From Litsea cubeba (lineage: Eukaryota; Streptophyta; Magnoliopsida; Laurales; Lauraceae), in assembly GCA_012931725.1 (NCBI GenBank), contig CM022955.1:16325654-16389653 (forward strand): a stretch of 64,000 bases of DNA, given 5' to 3'. Positions 23,418-34,200 of the stretch are shown piece after piece; the stretch's first letter is position 1; every line of letters begins with the position of its first letter. Position numbers and translations under genes: made by a program. Below the pieces are notes generated by a model that had not been told where the DNA came from, searched no databases, and saw only the letters and a list, made by a program, of their open reading frames with translations.

Positions 23418-23682
23418 GTGGTTATGCATCGAATGGTTCCTCTGCCCAAGGTGATGGTGAATCGAGTAACACAACAGTGAGTCCTGATCATACTTCGGTG
23501 TTGGTAGGACTGCTATAACTTTTATCGTTGTTAACCCATTTCTTCTTGTAGATATTTGTTGGAGGACTTGATCCAAATTGCAGTGACGAGGATCTCAAAC
23601 AAGCCTTCTCTCAATATGGTGAGATTGTCTCGGTAAAAATACCAATCGGGAAAGGTTGCGGATTTGTGCACTTTGCTCAGCG
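23418..23682 (+). pseudogene. captured exons of an RBP45/RBP47-type RNA-binding protein
   Basis: Two plus-strand exons flank a 75-nt intron with GT..AG borders. Exon 1 (23418-23476) reads GYASNGSSAQGDGESSNTT. Exon 2 (23552-23682) continues in frame with IFVGGLDPNCSDEDLKQAFS, then YGEIVSVKIPIGKGCGFVHF, ending at CG|GTACAT. This is the start of the third RRM of plant RBP45/47 oligouridylate-binding proteins, with the RNP2 (IFVGGL) and RNP1 (KGCGFVHF) blocks. No stop or frameshift is seen in the exons, so the piece is young or selected. It covers only about 60 codons. CACTA repeats resume within about 30 bp of the downstream donor. Confidence 0.85.
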
Positions 23683-23699
23683 GTACATTTTCTGATCTT

Positions 23700-23940
23700 G
23701 TCAATTTTTGTATTTATTTTACCGACTAAAAAAAACATTGGCAAAATTTTTTTTTTTTTTATTTATTTTAAAGACGAAAAAAAAAACGTTGGTAAAACTG
23801 TTTTTAATTTTTATTTATTTTTCTTTTTATTTTACCACGAAAAAAACGTCGGCGAAAGTGTTTTTTATTTTTCTTTTTTATTTTATCGACAAAAAAAAAA
23901 CGTCGAAAAAGGTTTTTTATTTTTTATTTATTTTTTATGT
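23700..23940. repeat. continuation of the palindromic repeat array
   Basis: Four or five ACCGACGAAAA..CGTTGG-type units resume directly after the captured exons, so those exons sit within the subterminal array. Confidence 0.8.
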
Positions 23941-24589
23941 TACCCTATTCCTACCACCTTCAGTATCGCAACCAAGGTTATCTTTTCACACTGCCTTGTT
24001 ATCTTTTCACACTGCCTTTCTTTAAAAGCCTAAATCGGTTCTCCTCTTTTTTCTTTTTTTTTCCTTTCTTCACCATTCATATTTATCTATATAATAAAAA
24101 CCATGAGGGCAGCTGTTCTGCAACTTTTTCAAATCTCATCTTTGGCTAACCTCTTTACAATTAGTTTTATTCATCTTATGAATTAACCATGGGTCTAGGA
24201 CCTCTAGGTACATAAAGTTACACTGTGCAAAGGCATTCATTTTGAGTGGCTTAAGTTTTAAATAGGCGAGCCCCGCTGAAGAGTTTCACTCTTTCCATTT
24301 ACATGAAGTGTGGTAAAGAGACTAGCAATATGAGCTCTACATGATTAGTGGTAAAAGTTGCTAAGAAAAACTTGTCATATAAAAAAGTAGTAAACCTAGA
24401 CTTGGTTTATAGTAAAAGTGAGAGATTTTATATTAAAAAATTATTGAAATCCAATAATTATAGATTGATGATATAATTTTAAGTTTTTACCAAAATGTGG
24501 TGTTTGAATTACAAGGGGTCCTTAAAGAAGGAATTGCTAATACGCTGTGTGATCTTGCAACTCTTGTAGCCCGCTTAACTTGGGCACTT
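23941..24589. other. no gene seen
   Basis: Mixed AT-rich sequence; a 17-bp direct repeat (TATCTTTTCACACTGCC) occurs twice at 23980-24020. Confidence 0.4.
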
Positions 24590-25810
24590 GTTCTAACCTT
24601 GAACAAGGTACCCGTGCTAGTTTCTAGGTTGTCCGATGGCCGTTTTCCGTTTTCGACCTCTGACGGACTATTTTCGAAACTAAGGGTTTGTTTGGCGTCT
24701 CTTATCTATATGAAACAGATATGTTTCAAATGGCCCTGTTTGAAATAGATTGTGTAGAAATAGTTTGTTTGGTTACACAAAAAAATGATTGAAATACACA
24801 TTTTTAAATCAATGGTTGAGAATTTTTCAAAAATATCTCAAGATCCATGGGGATTCAAGTATTGAGATTTGACGTCGTAGTTGTGTTTAACCTTACAAAG
24901 AGAATTAATGGTTGCATTTGGGGCCCATGGTTTCAAAAAAGGTAGATATAAATGTTTGTGGTTTTTTGTAAATATCTCAAAATCTATGATGATCCAACGG
25001 CTAAAATTTGGACCCATAATCGTGCATGATTTCTGAATATATCCAATGGTTTGGATCATGATTTTTGGTGGCTGAATTTACAAAAAAAAAAAAAAAAAAA
25101 AACCACACTACCCTTGTACAATTTCAAAACTTAGTCACTAATCATGGTGCATCAACGGTGAAAAACGTTTTTATAAATATCTCAAGATCCACTTGGATTT
25201 AGAGGCTCATTTTTGGACCTGGGACTATTTCTGGCCATCCAAGTTCTTGTAAGTTAATTTCACCTCGAGCGAGGTGCTCGTGCCAGTTTTTGATTTTTCC
25301 GGAGCCTTTTCCCGTTCCGGACCCCCATTGGTCCGTTTTCGAGCCTAAGTGTTGAAGAATCATATGTTTCGCTTCTAATTCTCTAACCGGGAGTCCTATT
25401 TGCGAACCATCAGTTCCGTCAAGTTACTTTACCTTCGAGCGAAGTGCTCGCGCCGGTTTTCAATTTTTCCGGAGGACATTTCCCATTCCGGACCCCCGGC
25501 GGGCCGTTTTCGAGCCTAAGTGTTAGAAAATCTTTTTTTATTTTTATTTTAAGTCGGTAAAACTAACAGAGACTATTATCGAAGAATTATATGACGTCGG
25601 TAAAATGAACATTTAGCGACATTTTTTGTAAAACGTCGGTAATGTTTAATTTTATTTTTAGGAAAATTAAAAATCAGAGTCCTTTACCGATGGATTTTTT
25701 TTATAGACGAAAATTAGCGTCGGAAAATTTATCACTGACGTTTAATATAAAACATCGATAAAAGGTTGGTAGACTTTTTTACTTATTTTCATAAAAAAAA
25801 AAATTTACCT
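24590..25810. repeat. block shared, inverted, with the first CACTA element
   Basis: The GC-rich two-copy block at 25255-25530 is the reverse complement of 14425-14790, and 25690-25800 is the near-exact reverse complement of 13640-13720. Between them are scattered CGTCGGTAA palindromes. The 25840-25880 stretch (CCCACTCCCGCC) also mirrors 13300-13330. This indicates that the two CACTA regions are relatives in opposite orientation. Confidence 0.8.
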
Positions 25811-26074
25811 ACGCAAATTCTATTTTTTGCGAGGGGCAAATTTCGCACCTTTTTTTCCCACTCCCGCCACCGAAACCCTTCTTTTCACTCTCTCATGCTC
25901 CTCTCACCCTCTCCGCTCTCTCACTCACTCTCGCTCTCCTGCTCTTCTCTCACTCTCTCTACTCTCTCACTCTCGCTCTCTGTTATTTCTCTCTCAGTGC
26001 GCTCTCTTTGCTATTTCCCTCTCTGCTCTCTCACTCTCACTCTCGCTCTCTCTGCTCTCTCTCTCTCGCTCGGA

Positions 26075-26427
26075 TGGAACAATTAGGAGTCACGCTACAT
26101 GGCCACCATCATCATGGACAGCGCCAAGGTCGTCGTGCTCGACATTCGGTTCCCGGCGCTGTCAGTGGTGGAGTTGCAGCGCCACCAGGCTATTGTCAAT
26201 GCCATCGCCTGGGCGCCGCACAGCTCCTGCCACATTTGCAGCGCGGGGACGACTCCTAGGCTCTGATTTGGGACTTGTCGCTGATGGGGCAGCCGGTGGA
26301 GGGGGGCCTGGATCCAATTCTGGCCTATACCACCGGGGCAGAGATCGAGTAGCTGCAGTGGTCGTCTTCCCATTCGGATTGGGTCGCAATTGCCTTCTCT
26401 AGCAAGCTGCAGATATTGAGGGTTTGA
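26075..26427 (+). pseudogene. captured 3' coding end of an LWD-type WD40 gene
   Basis: The plus strand encodes RYMATIIMDSAKVVVLDIRF, VNAIAWAPHSSCHICSAG, ALIWDLS, AGAEIE, LQWSSSHSDWVAIAFSSKLQ and ILRV followed by TGA at 26425-26427. This matches the C-terminal WD repeats and natural C-terminus of plant LIGHT-REGULATED WD (LWD1/2, AN11-like) proteins. It is broken by in-frame TAG codons at 26084-26086, 26257-26259 and 26350-26352, each where family members have CAG (Gln), and by loss of one G in the run at about 26244-26247. The stretch is GC-rich relative to its surroundings, as in the source gene. The CT-rich leader at 25890-26070 is not part of the homology. Confidence 0.85.
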
Positions 26428-26564
26428 TTTGATTTGGTGAATTCTGAATTCTATTTGGCTCTCTCTCTCTCTCTCTCCCCCTTTTCCTTACTTGCAGAAT
26501 TGGGGATTTTGGTTAGGGTGAAAGATGGGATTGAATTGGGGGTTTAGTGTTTTATGTGCTCTGT

Positions 26565-26601
<37 letters not shown>

Positions 26602-27630
26602 GTTCTGTGATTGGTAGGAACTCGTAATTGTTAGTCATGTGCTTTTCTTATTGAATAGGTGGAAAAGACTTTCTTATTCTAGCCATATACAATGATTGAT
26701 CCCTCTAAGGATTTCTGCACAAAGTTCAGTTTAAGGAAAGCTACGCTTGATATCTTAATTTGTGTCTCTATGTGTTTGTGTTTTTTTTTTCCTTCCTTCT
26801 TTAACTCTTCTCTATGTGCGGCGCTAGAAAAGAACAGGTTTTTAAAGCTTGTGTTGTGTTGCTGAATTTAGAATTGATGGTGTGTTGTGCTTTTCCTTAC
26901 TAAAATGTTTCAAAAATAGTGTTACATGCTGCTGCAATCATGATGCTTGGTGGTCGATGCAGATGCTCTAGTTTGTTTTTACATCCATCTTGAAGTTTTG
27001 AAGGAACCCCAATGGCCAATTGTGTTGGTAATTCACTACTAGGTTGTTGGCACTTTGTCCCACTGAGAGTTTAAGGACAGTAGCACAATGAGTAAATGAA
27101 AACTGGGTTAAGATGCTGATTTAAGTTGGACTGAACAATAATGATTTTAGCTCTCAGTTAGTAAAACTATGTGTAGTGGGTTTTCGCAGAATCATGATAC
27201 CAATGTATGAGTGGAGATAGGCTGCAGTTAAGAATTGGCATTGCTTTTTGCTGTGTGTAGCTTTTTAAATACTTCTGTACTTACTGAAATTGGATTGTTT
27301 TGATTACGGAGATTATAACCTTCTATTTGGATGCATTTTGGCTCTATGTCTCCCTCCCTTTTTTTGTCTTGCAAGATGCATTTTTATTTGTTTTATGTGG
27401 CGTAGATAACCTATGTTTATAGTTTGACCTTTTTCATGGATCTTTATGGGTAAATGCTGGAACTCTGAAGTCTAAACCTAGTGTGATACTCCTATTATGT
27501 ATTGCACACCAATCAAATTTGACATGTAAATTTATGTGCATTGTAAAACACAATGTGAAATTGCAAACTATTGTCATCTTTGAAATCTATTTATTACAAT
27601 GCATATATAATCATATTCACATGTTTTCTC
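26428..27630. other. probable captured 3' UTR and intronic sequence, no ORF
   Basis: Follows the LWD stop directly. It holds two CT microsatellites (26460-26480 and 26569-26598) and T-rich intron-like DNA. The right part presumably belongs to the captured RNR1 gene. Confidence 0.4.
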
Positions 27631-27664
27631 TAATGATGTTAACAAAATAACTGATGTTACTTAC

Positions 27665-28159
27665 TGTAGATGCTGAAATTTTGTTGGTCGACTGACGAGC
27701 TGAACAGCACTGCTCGGTGAAGGATAGTCGAATGCTTTCTTTGGTTTGAGATGAGAATTCCTATATCTACAACAAAGGAATCATCAGAAGAACTCGATCG
27801 GATGTTCCGATCGAGAACTCTCCGATGATAAAGTCAGTGAGATTTTCATTGTTTTAAAAATGATTATCTCTTTTGTTTGTTCTCTGTTTCATACCTCTTT
27901 TCTGATCTTCATTTTTCTTTATATATTCTGATCTTGGTCTTTTCCTCTTCTTTCCTTACATTATTCTCCTTTATTCTCCATAATTTCTTTGCTTTATTTC
28001 TTCAAACTGAAACCCCCATGAAGCTCCTATCGTGTGCTGCTTTAATCCCCTGCCATATGACCGGTCTCTGAGTATCCATTGGGCCTGGATAGAGCTCCAG
28101 GTCAGGTCGGCCTTGATCTTGGCTTGACCCGAGGACATAATCGAATTTCTCCCTCCACA
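27665..28159 (-). repeat. gypsy 3' LTR (495 bp)
   Basis: Matches 37007-37546 with substitutions and two length differences near its outer third. Inside it, on the minus strand, is the polypurine-like GGCTTGGGGGGCAAT (28159-28174). Confidence 0.92.
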
Positions 28160-28461
28160 ATTGCCCCCCAAGCCAGCGTTTTTCCCTCCATTTACCGAGG
28201 AAAAGGCGGGCTTGAGATGCCACGCATCAAGCTAGGGCAATCTTGCACGACAAGATCTGTCTCCAGCGAATTTCTATAAAGTTATCCCTATGCTTTCTCT
28301 GGTTTTCATGTTCTTCTTCAATCTTATCTTGCAAGTTCTTCCCCTGTTTTGCTCTGCCTTGGCTTTCATCTTTCTAGACATCGCTTCTTCTATTTCGTTC
28401 GGTATTTTCCTCCTTCAGTCCGTGGTGAGCCTTTTCTCCTTTCATTCTCTTCTAACTTTAG

Positions 28462-30614
28462 ATGGGGAATTTCAAGGATTTGCGCGACACTCCAGAAGGG
28501 ATTTCTGATTTCAGAGAAACGTATCAGATCCCCTCAGATGTTCAGATTCGCACTCCTCGGACCGACGAAGCTCTTGATATTGGTTCCCAGGATGGAATGC
28601 CTTTTCCGACCATTGCTATCATGGAGGGTGGTGTTAGGTTTCCATTAGATCCTTTGCTGGTTCTCTTTCTTTCTTTGACCAATCTTTTTCCTACCCAATG
28701 CTCTCCCAATCTTTATCGCATTGTTATGCGAGTAACTGCACTAAATAAGCTGCTCGGCACGAGCCTTGGTGTTTTTGATATTCTGTCTTGTTATATGTTG
28801 GTACCTCTAGATAGTAGCAAATCTGTGTTTTATTTGAAATTTAGGGGCTTAGACAAGCTTTTGGTTCATTACCTTCTTGACTCCAATAAGTCTAGTAAGG
28901 GTGATTTCGTCATCGTAAGCGGAAACTGGGAAACGCCGACCATGTGGGACGGGATTGTTCGAACAGTTCCCCGATCCTTAGGGTCCCTAGGTCGAACCCC
29001 CTCCTCTTTTATGTTTGTTTACTTGATTTCTTCTTCTCCCCCCCCTTTTTTTTATCTAATTCTCTCCTTTTTCCAGATGCATCGATTAATCGTGGGCTTC
29101 CATCTTTTGTTCGGAGCGAGGAATTAAATTGAGTGTTTGAATATCGCGGTTCTGCCGAGCTTCGTGGTTGGGGCCGAGCTGCCCATGTGTTGCTCGGATA
29201 CGTTCGGACGTACAACCATTTTCTAGCAGTTCCTTCTTGGCATCAATGACTGGCATCCGACCCTATCAAGCGTAGGAAGGTTCCTACGATAAAGCCTTCC
29301 AGATCCACAAAAGCAAAAGCTATTTCCAACTTTCAATCTTCTGCCTCTCTTCAATCTCTCGTTCCCATTCAGTCTGTTGAACAGACTTCTTCTGCTCGCA
29401 AAACTTCTTCCCGCGAGTCTTCTTTTTCAACTGAGCGACAAGGAACCCCTGTGCTACATATTTCTGACACTTCTTCATCTGATATCAAGACTATTTCTTC
29501 GACAATATCCCACAAGTCAAAAAATCTTTTTCAAAGCTTGGGCGATCTTCCGATGACTAGGGCCGAAAAAATAAGGAAAACTCTTTTGCCCGGTCCCTCC
29601 TCTGTCTTAGGTAAGAGAGCTGCCCCCGAGCCCCAGCATGAGCCCCAAATTTTAGAAATTGAAAATGATTCGGTTAAATCTGGTGAAGCTGCCGACCTAT
29701 CTTCTTTATGGTTGGGGGATATTCCCCTCTCATTGTCTCCACAGCCAAGTCTATCGTCTGGTCAGAAGACTTCCCGTGGCATTTCTCGGGAGAAAGGACC
29801 ATCTTTAAGTGAAGGCATTTCGGGATCTCCAACCTTGGCTATGATTATGGGCAAGTCTGCTCTTCTTCCTTCTGATATGAGCTTGCATCGCACCTTATCG
29901 GCTGATGAGCTGGTGGCTACAGGAGTTCAACAATGTTTTCTGGTAGGTTGGCTTAAGGTTATTCGACCTCTTTCTTCTTGAAATCTCTAATTCTCTTTAT
30001 TTTATTTTCAGGGTGTGCAAAAATGGTTTGTTGTTTCTGAGCATTTGGGGAAGTTGCAGAGACATTTGAAGGGCCTGGAAAAGGAACTAGCAAAAGCTAA
30101 GACTGCTCGGCGCCAAGCTGAATTTAATGCCGACACCCTTCTTAAGACTGCCAAAGCTGCTGAATCTCAGGCTGTTATTGCGAAGAGTCGGCTCACTGCA
30201 ATCGAGATAGAGCTTGAAGACATGCGTGCCAAGCAAGCCGAGTTTGAGGAAACAATTGAGAAGGTCAAAGTCGAGACTAGAAAGGCCACGGAGAAGCTTA
30301 AGGATAGTCAGTTTGAGGAAACTGATGCAATTTATTTACAGCAGGTTGAGCAGATCAAAGTTATTGTGTTCAAGCGGGGTTATGATGTGGCTCTTGAAGA
30401 TGCCGCAGTTCCAAAAGATTCTCCTTTATGGAATAATTATATATCCGAACAAGCTCCTCCTCGATCTTCACCTGCTAAGCCTCAATCTCAAATTCAAGCT
30501 GATGACGTCAATCTGCCTACTGGAGGGGATGGGGGCGAGGTTTCTACTGCTGTCCAGCCATCCTCAGCTTCTATTGTCGAGATGCCTCCTTCAACTTCTG
30601 ATGCACCTGAATAG
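28462..30614 (+). pseudogene. antisense extra gene of the gypsy element, three exons, two in-frame TGA
   Basis: On the strand opposite gag-pol, an ORF starts at ATG 28462. I infer exons 28462-28990, 29077-29942 and 30012-30614, with introns 28991-29076 (GTCGAA..TTTCCAG) and 29943-30011 (GTAGGT..TTTTCAG). Both junctions keep the reading frame, and the product would be about 665 residues. Exon 1 carries the FPLDPLLVLFL, LYRIVMRVTALNKLLG and FYLKFRGL blocks of the plant 'putative gypsy type transposon' domain (PF04195). Exon 2 is Ser/Lys-rich. Exon 3 has a coiled coil of about 90 residues followed by a short conserved-looking tail. In-frame TGA codons at 29130-29132 and 29247-29249 probably replace Trp. 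Extra antisense ORFs are known in Tat elements; their function is not established. Confidence 0.8.
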
Positions 30615-31259
30615 TTTATTTTAGAAATCATTTTGTCCAGCTTTTTGTATGGTAGTTCTGCCAACCTATTTGCTCTGGTTATGAGCATGAAACTTTTACT
30701 TTTGAAAGATCTATTATATCCAACCTGTGGGCTGATATTATCAATGTCAATGATATGTTTTCTTTTACTGCGACATTGTATTGCATTTTTTTGTGTTGCC
30801 ACTGTCGGTTCTTTCCGACTCACTTTTTAGTCTAACTGCTCACATCGTCATGCCTAGCAATTAGAAAAAAGGAGATCAGTGCGACACACCTAGTTTGGGC
30901 TCTTCCCAGTTAGGTTTTTTGATCCTTCAGAACGAAGTAGTGGGTACTAAGCTACCCCTCATTTTTCAGGCCTTGGCCCTTTTTACCTTTGCAAGGTTGG
31001 TCCCAATAGGGTTTGTCCTATAATGGGTCCTCAGATGAATTATTCCGTCTGGCCTTACCCTTGGTACAGGAGTTTTGGCGAAGAGATGATAATATTCCAA
31101 TATTATTGCTGCCGAAGTAGAGATTCATAAGTCTGAGGTGTATATAACCGAGATGCTTAAGCCAAAGGTGAAATACAAAATATGAAAATACTCAACTTCT
31201 TTGGCATATAGATTGAAAATTTGAACTATGTACAAGATAATTTTATTCAAATACAATGC
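30615..31259. other. gypsy spacer between antisense gene and integrase end
   Basis: Noncoding on both strands. The two genes converge here: the antisense gene ends at 30614 and pol ends at 31260. The spacer probably holds polyadenylation signals of the antisense gene. Confidence 0.5.
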
Positions 31260-34200
31260 TTAGAAATAGAATTTTTTCAGATTTGCAATGTTCCATGGCC
31301 TTGCCAGAGTTTTTCCTTCTAATTTTTCCAAATGATAAGCTCCTGTTCCTCCGACCGAAGTGACTCTGTATGGACTTTCCCAGTTTGGTCCAAGTTTTCC
31401 ATGGCTGGGATCTTTTGTATTTGGAAGTACCTTTCTCAAAACTAGGTCGCCAACCTTGAATGTTCGTGTTCGAACCTTCTTATAATTTCGAGCTAACCTC
31501 TGCTGGTAGGCTGCTAATTTGATCAAGGCTTGATCCCTCAGCTCTTCAATCATATCCAGCTGTTTGGCAATCCTCCATTTGTTGTGTTCATGATCATAAG
31601 CCTCTGTCCTCATGGTCGGCAATCCAATTTCTAAGGGAATGACAGCTTCCATTCCATATGCAAGGGAAAAAAGGAGTTTCTTCTTTTGATCTTCTTGGAG
31701 TTGTTCTATATGCCCATAGGACACTGAGGAGTTCATTCACCTATCCTCCTTTTGCTTCGTCTAACCTCCTTTTAATTCCATCCAATAAAGTTTTATTGGA
31801 ACTTTCTGCTTGGCCATTACTTTATCGATAGACTGGGGTTGAGAAATGATGTCTAATACCATATTTTTCACACATGCTTCTGAATAATTTCCCTTCAAAT
31901 TGTTTTCATTTATCTGTCACCAATGCTTTTGGTATGCCGAAGCTAGTGATGATTTTCTCCATACGAACTGCTTGGCGTCGCTTTCTCGAATATGAACAAG
32001 GGGTTCGGCTTCTATCCATTTAGTAAAATAATCAGTGGCAACAATTAAGAATTGATGATTACCTGCTGATCTTGGCATAGGTCCCACTATATCAATTCCC
32101 CATTTATCAAATGGCCATGGGCTTATGATTGAGTACAGCAGCTCGGCTGGCTGATGAATATCTTTTCCGAAGTGTTGACATTTAAAAGATTTTTGTACAA
32201 ATTTGAGAGCGTCCTTTTGCATATAGGGCCACCAGTATCCTTGTGACATTGCTCTATGTGCCAAGCTTCTTCCGCCGATGTGTCCACCGCAGGATCCTTC
32301 ATGAATTTCCCATAACAGGTCTTCTACCTTGGTTGGACTTACACATTGTAAGTACGGTCCCGAGTATGATCGTCTATACAATTGACCTTCTGGTGACAAC
32401 CAAAACCTAACAGCTTTTCTTCTGATTTTGTAGCTTTTATTTCCATCTTCTGGGAGTAATCCGTTCTTCAGATATTCGGCTATTTGCGTTATCATATTTT
32501 GGCTTTCCAATTCCTGTTCAACACACATGATCTGTTGGATTCCTATGCCTGGTGTTGATTGGAAATCAACGAGGATTTCTCTCCTTAGCTCGGATTTTAT
32601 CGCCGTTGCTAGGCTGGCTAAGCTGTCAGCATGTGAATTTTCTTCTCATCCAATCTGCTTGATTTTGACGTCGCCGATCTGCTGGATAAGGCGTTGTGCT
32701 TCTCCGACATATGCAACCATTCGATCATCACGGGCTGCGTATTCTCCATTTAGTTGATTGGCAACTAGTTGGGAATCACAGTGAATTATGAGCTTTGTAA
32801 TTCCAGGATCTTTTGCAGCTCGGAGTCCTGACAAGAGGGCTTCATATTTTGCCTCATTATTTGATGCAGCAAAGCCAAGGGTCACAGCCCTTTCAATAGC
32901 TACTCCTTCTGGCGTGATAAATACCATACCAGCTCCTGAACCCTTGGAATTAGATGCACCATCAACATACAACAGCCAACTCTCATTAGCTTCCAAGCTG
33001 GCTTCTTTTTGCCTCAATTCGTCTTTATGAGTAAATTCGGCAATGAATTCTGCTACTATTTGTCCTTTTATGGCATTTCTTGGAGCTATCTTTATATCAT
33101 GCTCGCCAAGTTCTATTACCCATTTGACCATACGTCCTGACAGGTCGGCTTTCTGCAAGATGGCTGTTATTGGATGTTCAGTCAGGACCTTAATTGTGTG
33201 AGCTTGGAAGTAATGTCTGACCTTCCGTGCTGCGCTCACCAATGCTAAGGCGAGCCTTTCCAGAGGTAAATATCTTGTTTCAGCATCTAACAAGGTTTTG
33301 CTGATAAAATATACAGGCAAGTGCTGCTTTCCTTGGTCTCTCATCAAGGCTGCGCTGACTACATGCTCAGATACTGCCAGATATAAAATCAACTCTTCTC
33401 CTGGACTTGGAATAGAGAGCACAGGTGGGGAGCTCAAATACTGCTTGATCTGTGCTAGGGCCTTGTCACATTACTAGTCCCATATGTTATCTGTCAACCT
33501 CTGTACCTCCTTTCTTGAGCTTGGTCGATCAATGTTCTGTATGGCTTTGATTTGATCGGGGTTGGCTTCGATTCCTCTCCGGGTTACAATGTAACCTAGG
33601 AATTTTCCGGAGCTGACACCAAATGAACATTTCGAAGCATTTAACCTAAGTTTGTATCTTCGAAGAATCTTGAAGACTGAGCTCAAATCTTGCTCATGTG
33701 TAATTCTTTCTTTGCACTTGACTACCATGTCATCAATGTAAGCTTCTACCGTTTTTCCGATCAGGTCTTGAAATATTTTAGCTATCAACATCTGGTATCT
33801 GGCCCCCGTATTCTTGAGGCCAAAGGGCATTCTTTTGTAACAATATGTGCCTTTTAGAGTTATGAATGCTGTCTTTTCTTGGTCGGCCTCTTCCATTGCA
33901 ATATGATGAAATCCTCGGTATGCATCTAAGAAGCTCATTCGTTCATGTCCAGCCATAGAATCGACAAGCTGATCAATTTTTGGTAATGGGAAGCTATCTT
34001 TTGGACAAGCTTTATTCAGATTGGTGAAGTCTACACATACTCTCCATTTTTTATCCTTCTTTGGCACAACGACCGTGTTAGACAACCATTCTGGATAATG
34101 GACTTCTCGGATCGCATCTGCCTCCAATAACTTATCAACTTCTTCACAGACTGTTGTTCGGCGCTCTGGCGCGAGCTTTCTCTGCTTCTGCATCACTGGC

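Noticed and set aside
25766..26402. Long Ser/Leu-rich ORFs of 106 and 191 codons
   Set aside because: Start in a CT-rich low-complexity stretch and read the LWD fragment in a wrong frame.
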